Assembly (NCBI RefSeq): GCF_001723175.1
Contig: NC_064654.1
Coordinates: 1,550,001 to 1,614,000 of the forward strand
DNA: 64,000 nt
From: Penicillium oxalicum
Lineage: Eukaryota; Ascomycota; Eurotiomycetes; Eurotiales; Aspergillaceae
Direction: 5' to 3'
This document shows positions 10,680 through 21,800 of the stretch, one piece after another. The notes beneath the pieces are model-generated. The model was not told where the DNA came from. It made no database searches and saw only the letters and a list, made by a program, of their open reading frames with translations. Made by a program: the position numbers and the translations under genes. The number at the start of each line of letters is the position of its first letter. Position 1 is the stretch's first letter.

Positions 10680-13600
10680 TATAGCCTATTTTTAGCGTCG
10701 GTATCTTATTTATTATACCGGAAGCATCGCCGATTAGGCTTCCGGATATCCTAAAAAATCCACCTCCGTATTCGTAGGTTCTACAAAGTCTTTAGGCTAT
10801 AGCTAATACTCCTAGACCGAAGTTTTCTTACTCGGAGAATATACCTTAAAGACTAACTTCCTAGTCCGGTCTTCTGAAAAGACTACTATTTTAACAGAAC
10901 TATCAATTTTCTCCGTAGTAGAAGCTATTATATCGCGTAACTAGATTCGTCCTAGGAGAATCTCTGCTATATAATCCTTTGTAATTATATAGTAAGAGTA
11001 CGTTATAATATCGCTAATTAAAATAGGCAAGCCTTCCGTAACTCTGTAAAAGGGACGCGTTCGGCTATTAATAGGCACTATATAAAGCTTTAGATCTTTT
11101 CGAATATTAAGGTTTAATATGCGTACTGTTTCTAGGGAAATAAGATTGACTAATAATCCCTAATCAATCGTAGCTTTAAGCTTATACCTATACACGTATA
11201 CCTTTGTACGCAAGAGCCCTCTAGTATATTCCTTGACCGTACCCGAATTTCGTGGCGCAGAGATTCGTACCGATCTCCTGAGATCCTACACCCGCGCGGT
11301 TACTTTATCTACTTTTGTAACTCGCTAAGTAGTAGCGAAGTATATAGGCGTAGTAGTATTTATAGTATCTGTAGTAATTATAGGCACCGAAGGTTCGAAG
11401 GAATTCGTAATATTTCTGACTTAGCTACGTAGTTACGGTAATATAAATATCAGATTACCTAGTATAATCGTAGGCGGTACAGGAATAGCTAGCAATTTTC
11501 TAGTAATTTCTTCCTTACGTTAGGTAGTAGCATCCGCGGAAGGTTTTAGGCGCTTTTAGATAGTCGACGAATTTCCCGGTCTAGATAGGTAAGCAGGCGT
11601 CGAAAATCTTACGTCTTGACTAGCTCTCTAGGTCTGACTACCCTAGTCTTAGATTTCTTCTACAGAAGAATCTCGCGGCTAACCGTTTAGTTAGCGATCC
11701 CGTTCCCGCCTATAAATTTCTTCTGCAGAAGAAATTCGTAAAGGGGCTAGTACTATATCCGCTATTATATTGTCTTTATTAATAGTCGCTAGATAGTATC
11801 TGCTCGGACGTATATTACGTACTTTCGTATAATTTCTAGACTGGTTAGAGCGCTTGCGACTGGCTAGTTATCTATTAATAGCGAAGACTTCTCCCTTATA
11901 TATTTCGTCTTCGCTCCCTTCTAATCCTTCGAAATTAGCGTCTTTTCTAAGGGAAATCCCTACTAAATCTACCTAAGTAGTATAAATTTGCGGAGTGTAG
12001 TAAGAATAGACCCCTAAATATAATTAAGGCGTAGTAATAGTAGAGATAGCGTTAACGCTTACGCGTTAATTCTTTTACTGCTAGTACTAGTCCGGAACTA
12101 TATCCTTCTAAAATTAGTTACCTCTCTTTCGCGCCTCCGGTCTATTCTTACTAACCCTTCCGAGTACTACCCGATTTAGTTTATTCCGGTAGTATAGTCC
12201 TTTATTTTATATACTTAGATAGATAGGATAACCGGTCACCCGATACCCTTTATTCCTATACTAGTAGTAACTATCAGATATCTGTCTTGTAGGTATATAA
12301 GTAGGGTTATTTCGGTTATTATTTTTCGCGATTAGGTACTAAACTAAGACTCTCTGTTTATTGGTAGCCTTCCGCTAGTCTTTAATAACCTTTAGCATAT
12401 TTACTAACAGACTATTAAAAGCTTTTGTTAAACTTTCTAAATCCTGTCCTCTTAGAGAGCTCGTATTCTTAATCGCAGAACCTCTATTTTTCGGAGTATC
12501 TATTATTTTCTGTCCCTCGTACGATTTTTCTCTAGAATCCGCGTAGACCTAGATTCCTTTCTCGGGTACTACGTAGCCTATCGCGAGATCGTAATCCTTC
12601 TAGTCCTAATTTAGATCCCTAGTAGCTTTTTCGATCTAATCGAAAGAGATCCGTCTTTTGCTCCTAGAAGGGTAGTTAATATTAATTTTCTCCTTCTTGA
12701 TTAATTTCGATCTTAACTTTTCGGGTAGTCCTTCGATAAACTAAGTATATTATTCTAAATTGCTAATATCTCCTCTCTTTACTAGATACGAGGAAACAGA
12801 CGAAAAGATAGTTAAGTATACGTAAAAGTCGTCCTATTCGATACGATTCCTACAGAAACTCTGTAGCTAGGTACGGGTATAGGTAGCCTGTAGGCTATCC
12901 GTATCGCGATACTAATCTTTGAAGTCCTAGAAAAACTCTTCTTTGTTCTTCGCTTACTAGTTAGTATTCGCCTTAATCTATATACGCTATAGCTAACCGT
13001 AGCAATCTAGAAGGATCTCTAAAATTCGCGCGTTATTTCTTATATTATAGCGCTTATATATACGTTTAAAACTATCTAAGAATTCTGATATATTTCTGCC
13101 TTCGAATCGTAGCGTACTAGGGGTCCCTAGCTTAGGTATGGTCCTAACTATATATCGTAAAGTTTATATCTCTGAATTAGGCGTATAAACTTATATTAGT
13201 ATCGGCGAAGGAGCTAGTCTCGGCGGTAGTAGCGGCGGTAGCGGTACTCTCTCGCTAAACCCTTTAGGCGATCCTTTAGTAGACTTAGAAGGGGCTCGAT
13301 TACTAGGATTACGATAGGTATCGAAAGAGGTTATATTTATAGGTATATCTAAAGATATTCTGTAGTCGTTTAGTTGTTTAGATTACGATGATTGCTTTAG
13401 CTTCGTAGGCTCTATCTAGTCCGGATATTTTTAGGGTTTTTTAGGTATAATAGTATCTAGAGGGATATAGCAAGATTCGTAAGGTAATTAACTCTTTAAA
13501 TTTAACGAAGTCGTAAAATTAGTAGCTAGTCTAGATAGTAGCGCTATTCCTGATTCTTTTCGATTTTTCTTCTAGTTTTTCACTCTCTTCTTATAGCCGT

Positions 13601-14280
13601 TCCTTTCTTTTTTATCGCTTTTCGTCGTCTGTTTAGTATACGTTTTTCTCGTGTTTTCTTCTGTAGAAGAATTTTGTAACTACCGTTTTAGTATAGTATT
13701 CTCTTCTAGTAAGATCGTTATATTAGCCGCCTATAGAAACCTTTCTAAAGCGATAAACTAACTCTATATAAAGTTTAGATAGACTAAGTTTATCTATTAA
13801 TATAATTAGTCCGGAGATATTTTTAGCAATCGAATTAATATCTCTCGATCCTCTTAGTATCGATCAGCTAATAATCCGCGAACGAGCTAGGTATACCGGT
13901 CGAACAAAGGTATAGTATTAGCCGTAAGACCCTCGGTAGGAGCAGCCTCCTGTATATAGCTAAAAGTCGCGTATTTAGCTATAATATAAGGTATCAGTTT
14001 CGAATAATAGTCTTAATTTCTCTTAATTTTTCGTCAGGGTCAAACGCGTTGCCTACTTTTTCTGCAGAAAAGTGCAGAATTTCTTAATTATAGCGGTAGT
14101 CGTAATAGTAGCGGTCGTAGCGGTCGTAGTAGTCGTTCTAGTCGTCTTAGTCTTAGCAGTCTTAGTAGCAATCTTAGTAGCAATCTTAGTAGCAATCTTA
14201 GTAGCAATCTTAGTAGCGGATCCTTTTATAATCGTATCGTAGGAATAGTATAGTCCTCTATCTTAGCTACCTTTATTGCA
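10680..14280 (-). pseudogene. Element E gag and protease region
   Basis: Homologous base for base, apart from RIP changes, to F (28622-34270) and, for its right part, to H (51978-54586). The amino end starts with a Lys/Ile/Ala/Thr repeat encoded by a 12 bp tandem array (14150-14215). A second gag block (ancestral start near 13350) corresponds to the 121-codon open frame left in H. It contains several copies of the TTCTTCTGCAGAAGAA-type palindrome (11654, 11718, 13658). Too many stops to define proteins exactly. Confidence 0.65.
14150..14215 (+). repeat. 12 bp tandem array at gag start of element E
   Basis: Successive copies of CTTAGTAGCAAT, about five. On the coding (minus) strand they give repeated Ile-Ala-Thr-Lys. 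F and H carry the same array with different copy numbers. Confidence 0.85.
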
Positions 14281-14284
14281 AAAC

Positions 14285-14302
14285 CCCTGCGTCGGTTACT
14301 AA
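14285..14302 (-). other. Primer-binding site of element E
   Basis: Next to the 5' LTR on the coding strand lies TTAGTAACCGACGCAGGGG; F and H keep versions of TGGTGACCGACGC. A PBS starting TGG should pair with a tRNA 3' end GCGTCGGTCACCA. Which tRNA this is cannot be decided here. Confidence 0.55.
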
Positions 14303-14650
14303 TAAAGAGGGGAATGCTCACGGTAGTCTGATCTCACCAGACAGGTCGAGTTATAGAGGAACTAAACTAAACCTACAAGCACGCAAGTCCTGGAATCCTC
14401 TAAAGTAATCGTGAGATCCGATGTTAGGTACTAAAGGCAGGAATCAAAAAGAGTGTGATATTTCAAGTGTAAGGAATCTGACTGTAAAGACTGTCCTGAA
14501 TCCTCCGTCCAAACTGTTGTTCAAGTATGATGATGATGCCGGATCCCGTAAGCTAGGTCCTAGATAACCTTCCTCGGCGGTAAGGCTCTTAGGCATCTCC
14601 TACTACTGAATATCCGCCTTTAAGTACGTGCAACCGAATCCCCCACTACA
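14303..14650 (-). repeat. 5' LTR of element E (348 bp)
   Basis: On the coding strand it runs TGTAGTGGGGGATTCGG...CCCTCTTCA. On + it begins TAAAGAGGGG (ancestral TGAAGAGGGG) and ends CCCCACTACA. Copies: F 34340-34689, H 48597-48947 and 54587-54937. Confidence 0.9.
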
Positions 14651-15159
14651 ATATATAAATATTCTTTTAGGTAGATTTTCTTGGGAGGTTATAGTACTTG
14701 GAAACCCTAGAATAAAAATTTTATTCTGAGAGGTAAGTCTTCCCGAGAGAATCCTCTTAAGAGGAAATTAGTCTTGGGAGGCCCGACCGAAGAGAAAATG
14801 CTATATAAGAGGGCCTACGTTATATAGAATGCTTCTTTGTATAGGACCCGTCCTATAACGGTAGTCCTAGTCCTAGCCTAGTCATAAGCCGGCTTGCGTC
14901 ATTAGCCAATTTATTTTAGTAAGGCGGTTATTAGTTCTATTCATTACAAAGAGATTCGATTGTAGATGCCTTTTAGCCAGGGTTCCTACTATCTTGCGAG
15001 TAGACGATCTTAGGTTTATTTTAAACTAGAGACTCTAAGAGCCTCTTAGGGACGCTTACTAAGAGGTCAAGGTTAGATAAGTTTCACGATATCATTAACT
15101 AACGAACTAGATATACGCTTAGGAGCGGCACGTCTAGATACGTAGGGCCTCTATAGATT
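14651..15159. other. RIP-damaged stretch with no recognised gene
   Basis: Stop-rich in all frames and rich in TpA. It may hold the upstream part of the dynamin-like gene whose GED follows (a frame with ISLTNELDIRLGAARL can be read near 15090-15140), but nothing is firm enough to name. Confidence 0.4.
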
Positions 15160-15520
15160 TAGGAAGAGGGTTTTCTGGCCTAAGTAGTCCCCGAGCTAGA
15201 AGAGACTGTGCAAGACATCCACAATATCTTGAAATCGTACTACAAAGTTGCCCGAAAAAGGTTCATTAATAATATATATATGCAAGTAGCGGATTACTAT
15301 TTGGTCACCGGACCTGCCGCGCTAATAAAATTGTTCTCCCCTTTATAGGTCTATAACCTTTCACATAAATAACTAGACCAAATCGCTAGAGGAGGCAGCT
15401 ACCCGAAGGAAGCGTCGCTAGCTATAAAAGCAGGTAAAGGAGCTCGAAACTAGCAGAAAAATTCTACTCTAGCCGATAGAAGAAAATCTGTCTCTCCTTA
15501 AGTTGCGTAAGCAATCTATC
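15160..15520 (+). pseudogene. Dynamin-family GTPase effector domain (GED) remnant
   Basis: Reading + gives VPELEETVQDIHNILKS then YYKVARKRF, followed by ADYYLVTGPAA and KLFSPL, then, after a one-base frame change near 15394, an Arg/Lys-rich helix ending LETSRKILL. This order is the GED that closes fungal dynamin-like (Mx/Vps1-related) proteins and helps assemble the GTPase on membranes. Only the carboxyl end survives; no GTPase domain was found upstream. Stops are TAG/TAA at positions expected for Trp or Gln, the RIP pattern. It is probably a fragment of a repeated dynamin-like gene caught in the accessory region. Confidence 0.7.
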
Positions 15521-15687
15521 AAAGAGATCTTTGTTGCGTTTGCGTTCGAGGTAGCTAATAAGACTAGGAGCTTATCTTGGAACCATTTTTGTATCCTATT
15601 CCAGAGGAAGACAATAAAAAGGCTGATACCGACGCTAAAAAAACACGCACAATTCTCTAAATCAGCTCTTAAAACTACGGGGTTATT

Positions 15688-15890
15688 AAAATAGTATCTA
15701 GAAGTTCCTCTTCAGAATCCAACGAATATAAATATACATCCGGCAAAGTTTTCTTAACCTCGGCTTCCCTTCGATCCTTTAATTTAGCTCGCCGAACGAT
15801 GATTTCCAGACCTTCGCTAATATCCTTCGAATATTCTAAGTCCTCTCTAATCATAGCTTCCTTCGCATTTTTTCCTAAACATCTAATTTA
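15688..15890 (-). pseudogene. Short open minus-strand frame, unrecognised
   Basis: About 67 codons without a stop in an otherwise stop-rich area, acidic and Lys-rich (EDLEYSKDISEGLEIIVRR is readable), ending in TAG. It could be the edge of another decayed gene. No family recognised and no start defined. Confidence 0.3.
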
Positions 15891-15949
15891 CTCCGTTTCC
15901 TTTGTGAGGTAGAAGACTAAGGAACTAAAGCGAATCTAAGCTAAAGACG

Positions 15950-17495
15950 TAGGGCTTCTTTAGCACTAGTACGACCTGCTTAAAAATATCCTCTATAACG
16001 TTCTCCCTCGGCTAGTATATAACTTCGATAAATACGGCTTTTAGCTAGGTCAAGGGCGATCGAGAAATATTATTAGGGCTAAAATATCTTACCCTAACCT
16101 ACTAGAAGCTAAAAGAGGCGAAAATATCACTGCACTAGAGTGTATTATAGCGGATAGCTAGTAGATAGACCTACTCTATATCTTCAAAGGAACTAGTAAA
16201 AATCTTATAGAGGCCTAGTTCTACGTTAGCGAAAACCTACTACTAGACACGATAACGGCTATATCTCCGAATAGCTAGATTTCTGATGAATTAGCCCTAG
16301 CCTAGCTAGGCTATTTTATCTAACGAATAGCTTATCGCGTGAAACGGAACGAAAAGCGCGTTCTTATATTCGACGGCTATATTGCGTATCTTATACTGGA
16401 ATTTCTTCAAACCTACGAGGATAATACGATATCGGAGCAAGCTGAGATAGTAAGGGCTAGTAATCCTCACGGGCGAATAGGTAACGAGGTAGGAGCAGGC
16501 GGAACTAATTCGAGATAATTAAGTTAATTAATTAAAGAAAAAGAGAGACAGACTATTATAGGACAGGTTAAACGACCCTATAGCTAGCTAAGATACACGG
16601 TGTTACGATAACCGTAATACGAAAGATACTAAATTACTATACAAAACACAAATAAAGGTAGGGTCCCACGGTATAACCCCCGTCTAGCGGTAAGTTACCG
16701 CTCGATATCTCGACTTACGATTATTCTATTTAGCTTCCTACCGTATTCAATATATCTCTGCTAGCCACTTAACGGAAAGCCCTTTCTGATAGCAATTTCG
16801 GATAATAAATAATAAGCTAGCTTTCTAGGGTGGCCGGCCGTATAAAAAATCAGATTCCCTCGCGATTATCAGGCCAATTCACCAGAAAGCCTTTTACGCA
16901 GCGAATTATCCGCGAATCCTTTAAAGAGCGTAGTATCTACCTAGTTAACGGTAGTAAGATTGTAGAAAATCTTACGAATAAACTAGAGATTCCTAATCTA
17001 ATTGCACTAGATCTCCGCTCATTTACCTTATATATACCGTCACTACCACCAAATCTCTCGTCTTCCAGTGTTGAAAATAGCCCTCCAAAATCTATTAAAG
17101 TACTAGAGAAGAATCAGGCAAAGATATACAAAGAACTTAATGCCTTTTCGGCGAAGGCGTAGCGAAATCTTACGAGGGTTTTCGCCTACTAGCGGGAGAA
17201 GTTAGAAGAGCTAGCGATAACGCAGGATACGATTCGGCGAATAAGGGCCGCGCAGGTGCTAGTACATCGTAAATACACTAAACGGCAGGTCAAACCGCTT
17301 AGCTAAACTAGTATATTAACCACACGCGATGTAAATCGGTTAATTGCAGCTAGGAAGGAGGAAGAAATAGCTAAGGAGGAGCGGGAGCTAGCTAGGCAGT
17401 TCAAGAAGGTGTATGGTTACGAACCCACACAGAGATCGGAGGATAGTATTCAAAGGGCGATTTTACGCGAGAGAGAGGCTAGAGAGGCAGGATAG
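15950..17495 (+). pseudogene. Pogo/Fot1-like DDE transposase, decayed
   Basis: Reading + through stops: YNFDKYGF (first catalytic Asp, about 16018-16035), then GQGRSRN, ECIIADS, YIFKGTSKN, and IFDGYIAYL (second Asp, about 16366-16392), the layout of the DDE_1 domain of fungal pogo transposases. About 16440-16800 does not continue the domain and looks inserted or scrambled. A 110-codon open frame (16830-17162) and the following Glu/Arg-rich stretch to about 17495 match the carboxyl tail (RIIRESFKERSIY, then a coiled segment). The amino-terminal HTH is not visible; the dynamin remnant lies where it should be. RIP damage fades towards 17500. Confidence 0.75.
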
Positions 17496-17520
17496 CTATT
17501 GTTTAATAATAACTAGCTAG

Positions 17521-17658
17521 ATGGTTGGTAAATTTGACGATTTCTTTGAAATGTGACGGGGATTCGGGAATGACGGGAATAGGGGCGCACCTAAAGCGGG
17601 TAGCGGTTTGGGTGGGCAGAAAGGCACGGATAATGCAGACCGTCGGCAATGCTTGACT
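17521..17658 (+). other. Possible right end of the pogo element (Fot1-like terminal sequence)
   Basis: Ends GGCAATGCTTGACTA; its complement starts AGTCAAGCATTGCC, resembling the AGTCAAGCAC start of Fot1 inverted repeats, next to a TA. No matching left end was found, so the element is truncated or the match is chance. Confidence 0.4.
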
Positions 17659-17849
17659 AGCCCTGGCATAACACCTAGTTAGGTTTCCGTGGGCGGTGAA
17701 GCCCTAAACACAAACCCAGCCCAGTTTAACTCATCGTCTGACGTAAAGACTCTTTATCACTATTGCCACTTTAACGCGACTCGCGCGAACACTGCTTCGT
17801 GCACTCCTCGAGACCTAAATCATCTCAACATTTCATATCCTGCATCTTA

Positions 17850-19393
17850 ATGAAGTACGATAAGTACTTCCTGCCTAACGGGCAGCAGATCAATGTCAAA
17901 CCATCCTTTGGGGGGTTTAGTTTTACAGTCGATGAACACACCTTACGCGGCTCTTTTCCACCTTGGTGGTCGATATCTCTTTATAGCGAGAACTTAAGTA
18001 AAGGAGTTCCGCCCAGTGATGGGGTTGGCCAGTCCCTAATCGATCTTGTCTCCTTTACAAGACCGACTCTTCGCAGTGACGTGCTACATCTTTCTTCAAT
18101 ATCGACACCGTCAATTACTGACGCGAAACCTGAAAGCTCTGTTACCAGACAAGTGGCTATGGTTTTATTTGCCACCTTTCTCTGGTATTTCCAAGAACCT
18201 GCACCAGAATGGCATTTTCACACATCGAGATTCGTCACAGATACAGGAGCAGAGTGGAGCCTAAGAGTGAAAGGAGACGGCATTCTAAGTGGCAAATATC
18301 GAATGCAGAGACTCGAGCGGATGGGACTAATCGCGACTGCTGACCCCTCAGTGGGTTCGCAAGATAGTTCAGAGACCTGTTTCGAGATGTTCATCAGTCA
18401 AAGAGCCTTTTGGCAGTTGGATCCCGGTATATATCTATTTACTCTGGATCCGCCCCGCTTTCCTGTCGGTGATGAGGTGGCATGCGATGATCTTCCATCA
18501 TTGGATGCTTTTGGAAGAGGATTCCCCTTTGGCGCTGGGCCTAACACTTCTGGGACTCTCATACCCTCATATTACCCTCCCATCCCACTTCAATATAAAT
18601 ATACTGACAGCATCCGCCATCCAGTTCGCCCAAGAGCTCCACGTCAAGGAGAGATTTTTTACAGGAGGTTTATTCCCAGCCGTGGTCAGAACATGACATT
18701 CCGCATACCTCTAGTCCCAATGGAAAGCTCAATAAGGTCACATTCCGCATCAACGCAGCCATACATTTGGAGTGGTCCGAACACATGCCTTGACCCTGAA
18801 CTTATGAATGATTTAAAGTTGCTTCAACGATGGATGAGCCAGTCTCAAAACCACACAAGCTCGATCCAGAGCACTTCTTTCGAGGGTCAGCGGGAAAATC
18901 TCGACAGTTGCATGTCAAGCAAATCATCTTTTCCTGCACTAGCATATTGGGGCTCAACTCCCGTTGGCTTTCTCGAGATTTTCTGGGTCCTTGAAGATCG
19001 TCATGGCGAGCTGCGGGGCAAGGTGGAGGACTGGGATAGGGGCTTTCGGTTCTTCATTGGAGATGACGACTTCAATGGCTTGGACGACCTGGCGCTCTTC
19101 CTGAGCTCAGTGGTTCATTATTGTTGGTTGTGCGATCAGAGAACCTATTCCGTTCTGGTGGAGGTTAGGGCGGACAATAAAAGGTACGATACTCTTCAGA
19201 TGAATGGGCACTCCTGCCAATTTTCGATTCGTCAAGTCCAGAATTTCGGCAAGCCAAAATTGAATTCTTCTACAGATTCATCGCATGCCTACAAGATATC
19301 GGTTTCTTTAGGGAAAGCGAAGTGTATACTCCGCAGGAGGGTGCTGTCATCATGAGAATTAAGCGTAGTTTCTGGGTTGCACCTGTTACCTAG
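17850..19393 (+). CDS. SidF/AceI-like siderophore (N5-hydroxyornithine) acyltransferase, divergent
   Basis: Family members move an acyl group from CoA to N5-hydroxyornithine to build hydroxamate siderophores. Start: ATG at 17850 (MKYDKYFLPNGQQI) is preferred because relatives begin with a similar LPNGQ segment followed by FGGFSF; 17 further codons upstream have no ATG. Family landmarks in order: SSISTPS, VTRQVAM, LERMGLIA, RAFWQL, RHPVRPRAPRQGE, then a GNAT/IucB-type domain (PVGFLEIFW, DWDRGFRFFIG, LSSVVHYCWL, VRADNK). A 53 bp intron (19184-19236, GT...AG) restores IACLQDIGFF...VAPVT; total about 496 residues. Odd: where relatives keep His after DxDRG it has Arg, and the GPHR loop reads GLDD, so activity is doubtful. 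Codon use is normal with no RIP. A lone copy; no other siderophore gene is nearby. Confidence 0.85.
19184..19236 (+). other. Predicted 53 bp intron in the SidF/AceI-like gene
   Basis: GTACGATACT...GTCAAG. Splicing joins ADNK to SPEFRQAKIEFFYRFIACLQ in frame and restores the conserved carboxyl end, which otherwise lies in another frame. The length is typical of filamentous fungi. No strong branch-point consensus is seen. Confidence 0.7.
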
Positions 19394-19399
19394 TATATC

Positions 19400-20014
19400 G
19401 ACCGTTTGAACTTATGAGACCTAACACCAAACTGCTCATAAACTCGTTCTTCTTAAAAGCGAATTTGAATAGAGTTACAATATCCCCTGTTCGTTCCTTA
19501 TAAAGAGTAAACTTCTCTAGGAGTAGCACAAGGCGGTCGAATGATAAATAATGTAGCGTAGTCTACCTCGTTCTGGACGCGATACGGTAGTACCCATTTC
19601 AGTATGGCAAAGAAATAAATTTGCATAACTGTATTTCGGGTCGGTGCTCTTTTCGTCGTCGGGTCGGTAGTTAGGATTTATCTGACCCAATCGCTTACGT
19701 ACGGCAGCACAAACAATAGGGAACCTCTCTGGGTGAAAGTAGTTCTAGGTAAGCCTAGTAGGGTCCTGTCGTCTCATAAATTCCGTCGATGAGGTGATAT
19801 CGGGTTGACAATTGTGGGGCTCGCAAATCGGAGAGGGGACGGAGTAATCACCAGAATACACAAGCTCGAAGCAACGGCCAAAGAGTACATTGTCCAATTC
19901 TTCGATCATAGGAGGTTGGAGGATCTCCTTTGGGAAGAGGCTTATTAAAGCCGCATGGATAAAGATTTTCTGTTGGTCTTTGCCGACAACGAACTGAGTA
20001 ATATCAGAGTGCAT
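19400..20014 (-). pseudogene. BTB/POZ-domain protein, broken
   Basis: ATG at 20014 begins an 89-codon frame with a fungal BTB pattern: SDITQFVVGKDQQKIFIHAA followed by the strand/helix region and ELVYSGDYSVPSPI. A stop ends it near 19745. Further left the domain's usual carboxyl helices can still be read in other frames (KFTLYKERTGDIVTLFKF near 19470-19520), so at least two frameshifts or a lost splice pattern broke the gene. BTB proteins of this type mediate protein-protein contacts; targets are unknown. It converges on the SidF-like gene. RIP is mild here. Confidence 0.65.
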
Positions 20015-20447
20015 GACTCTACATTTGCATCAACAGCCAGAACATGACGAGAGATGAAGATTGCACCTTACCTGCGATATTCAACATCCAAGTTGGTAGA
20101 GTGACTGGATGTTGGCTTCACGCCTCTAGGAGTGAGAGTCTTTTACGGGGGTTGTTGGGTTGAAGCCGAAAAAGAAAGTGAAGACCAGCATTGTTAGTAA
20201 TTTGCAGGCTTCACCTCTTGAGCAGGACTTCTGAAATGAAAGTTAAACCAAAACTGGCAGCGATGGCAAGCGATGAATTTATAATAAGCTCACCAAGTAC
20301 TGTGCTCTCCTGGCGATAGACAGCCATTGGCACGTGGCACTACAGTACGGTACCCAATGCACTGTGGTGCTAAACCTAAAAGGGACTGGTGCCGCAGCAG
20401 GTCGCTCCACCTTTACCCAAGAAGAAAGTTTAGAGGCAGTTACAGTA

Positions 20448-20466
20448 AACTCCCGTTTTCGGCACG
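20448..20466 (+). repeat. Inverted repeat, left arm (19 bp)
   Basis: AACTCCCGTTTTCGGCACG, exactly complementary to 21060-21078. Beyond it lies GTGCCTAATGAAAGTGTGCC, related to GTGCCTAATGAAAATATGTG at 21030. Confidence 0.8.
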
Positions 20467-21059
20467 GCCCTCCGGGCGACAAAATTTCAGTGTGCCTAAT
20501 GAAAGTGTGCCGCTAGTACTACACTAATCCTAATCTAGTAAGTACTAGTCTGTTTTAGGTCTAAAGTAGTCATGCAACTTCGTCTTTCCTCCTATGTACT
20601 TGTATATATAATAACGAGTGGTGGACCGAAGATATATATTTGTCCTGGGTCATCCATACTTTCCTGCTCACCACCATGGACCATGGACGCCTATCGAGAT
20701 AGTCGCATGGTTGATATCACGTCCCAAATTTAGACGAAACCACTCAGCACATGTTATCTAAGTAGATATACTCCGTAGAGTACGCTCCGATGCATAAATA
20801 TGAAGTGCTTCTTTCTGAGCGTCTGATATGCCTTTATTGTGTTGTTTTGTGATGGTTAGCTTGGCGGCCAGGGCCACACGGAAGTGGCAGAATCCTGTAT
20901 TATGATTGGTCTATTCGCATGACTAAGCAGGATTTTCAAGGGAAATCTTTTGTGCCGGACAAAAGTGTGCTGGATGGCGTTCTTATATATGGAAAACTCA
21001 AAGAAGTGGGTCCATCCAACAGATTTTGGTGCCTAATGAAAATATGTGCCTTAACTGGT

Positions 21060-21078
21060 CGTGCCGAAAACGGGAGTT
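21060..21078 (-). repeat. Inverted repeat, right arm (19 bp)
   Basis: CGTGCCGAAAACGGGAGTT, the exact complement of the left arm 594 bp away. The arms' outer neighbours are only partly related, so these may be ends of two copies in opposite orientation rather than one hairpin. Confidence 0.8.
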
Positions 21079-21289
21079 ATACTCCAATACTGTAGTTACT
21101 TTCTTGCCGGATGCATCGTCTGCCATATTCTCTTTCTTAAACCTGGTTTTCACTTGGGAGAATCCACATGAAGAGACTGAAAAAAGAAGTGCTATTTCTC
21201 TTACTGCATTACTGCAAGGCATCGCAGAATTGCGCTAGGGTAAAAAATATATATTTGTGGCTACATTGGTCCTTAGACCTTAATTGGCT

Positions 21290-21660
21290 ACTGCCGCAGC
21301 TACTTCATTACATCTGAACTCGGCTGTACGAGTTTATTATATCCAGATATCTGAATTCAAAGACCTAAAAATATTTAATGCACAAAAACCAACAAAGACA
21401 AGTCCACGCTAAGACACCGTGCTCTATAGGGGTCCCGTTACAGTCGAGTGAGAATTACTAGCATATCGCTAAAAGTGCATGACTTTAGCGAATGTTTTAT
21501 CGCAGACATTACATGCATTTGCAGAGCTTAATACAAGGTTCCGTAGATGCTTTCGCTTAATATACTTCGGAATATCTCCATAGGATAAGAACTGTTACAC
21601 ACGCTTCGTGAGGGCTAGATTTTGCTGCCCTACACAAATAAAGCAAAATAAGGGTCGATA
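21290..21660 (-). pseudogene. DUF3435 3'-end duplicate (C2H2 zinc-finger region), copy 2
   Basis: Direct repeat of 25555-25925, about 370 bp. The minus strand reads the zinc-finger tail of the DUF3435 gene: KYIKRKHLRNLVLSS, then ACNVCDKTFAKVMHF, the pattern C-x2-C...H. It keeps better Cys codons than the copy at 25.7 kb. Nothing of the recombinase core is present, so it is a 3' fragment left by duplication or unequal exchange. Confidence 0.7.
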
Positions 21661-21800
21661 TCCTTACGGACGTTTTATCACAAATATTGCAAGCAATAAT
21701 AGTGCTTAATACAAGGTTCTGTAGATGCTTTTACTTAATATGCTTCGAAACATCCCTATACGATAAGAATTATTATATATTAACTAGGGCGGGCAGGAAG
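21661..21800 (-). pseudogene. DUF3435 zinc-finger fragment, copy 3
   Basis: A third, shorter copy placed directly beside copy 2 in the same orientation (RDVSKHIK, KHLQNLVLSTIIACNICDKT); it breaks off right after the CxxCDKT motif. A tandem partial duplication. Confidence 0.65.

Larger units (their letters stand above)
9256..14302 (-). mobile_element. Gypsy element E, minus strand: gag, protease region and RT (right part)
   Basis: E is transcribed right to left: 5' LTR at 14303-14650, gag from about 14250 downward, reverse transcriptase about 9300-10500, RNase H continued at 1293-1874. The RT (GLLRQTILLQGASNS and F-I-D-N-I-P-V-K-G-P, near 9590-9700) belongs to a fungal gypsy lineage whose catalytic motif is FLDD rather than YLDD; the second Asp is now Asn by RIP (GAT to AAT). 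The carboxyl portion of the polyprotein is cut away by elements D and A. RIP is heavy, with stops every few codons. Confidence 0.85.
20015..21289. other. Island with little RIP and no recognised gene; contains inverted repeat
   Basis: Base composition is like ordinary fungal intergenic DNA. Several small open frames (60-75 codons) exist on both strands, but none resembles a known family and they overlap each other. The notable feature is an inverted repeat (entries at 20448 and 21060), suggesting the remains of a small DNA transposon or an inverted duplication. Confidence 0.5.

Noticed and set aside
14090..14215. Possible CRISPR-like array
   Set aside because: Contiguous 12 bp repeats without spacers, in a eukaryotic retroelement.
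17799..17849. Upstream GTG start for the SidF-like gene
   Set aside because: Nuclear fungal genes use ATG; the ATG at 17850 begins the family-like LPNGQ segment.
18046..18696. Small open frames (72 and 75 codons on +, 64 on -) inside the SidF-like gene
   Set aside because: Shadows in other frames of a well-supported gene.
19237..19355. Unspliced carboxyl end of the 518-codon frame
   Set aside because: It gives a Ser/Lys-rich end unrelated to the family, while splicing 19184-19236 gives the conserved end.
20279..20527. Overlapping 60-67 codon frames on both strands
   Set aside because: No family features, mutual overlap, and presence of the inverted-repeat arm.
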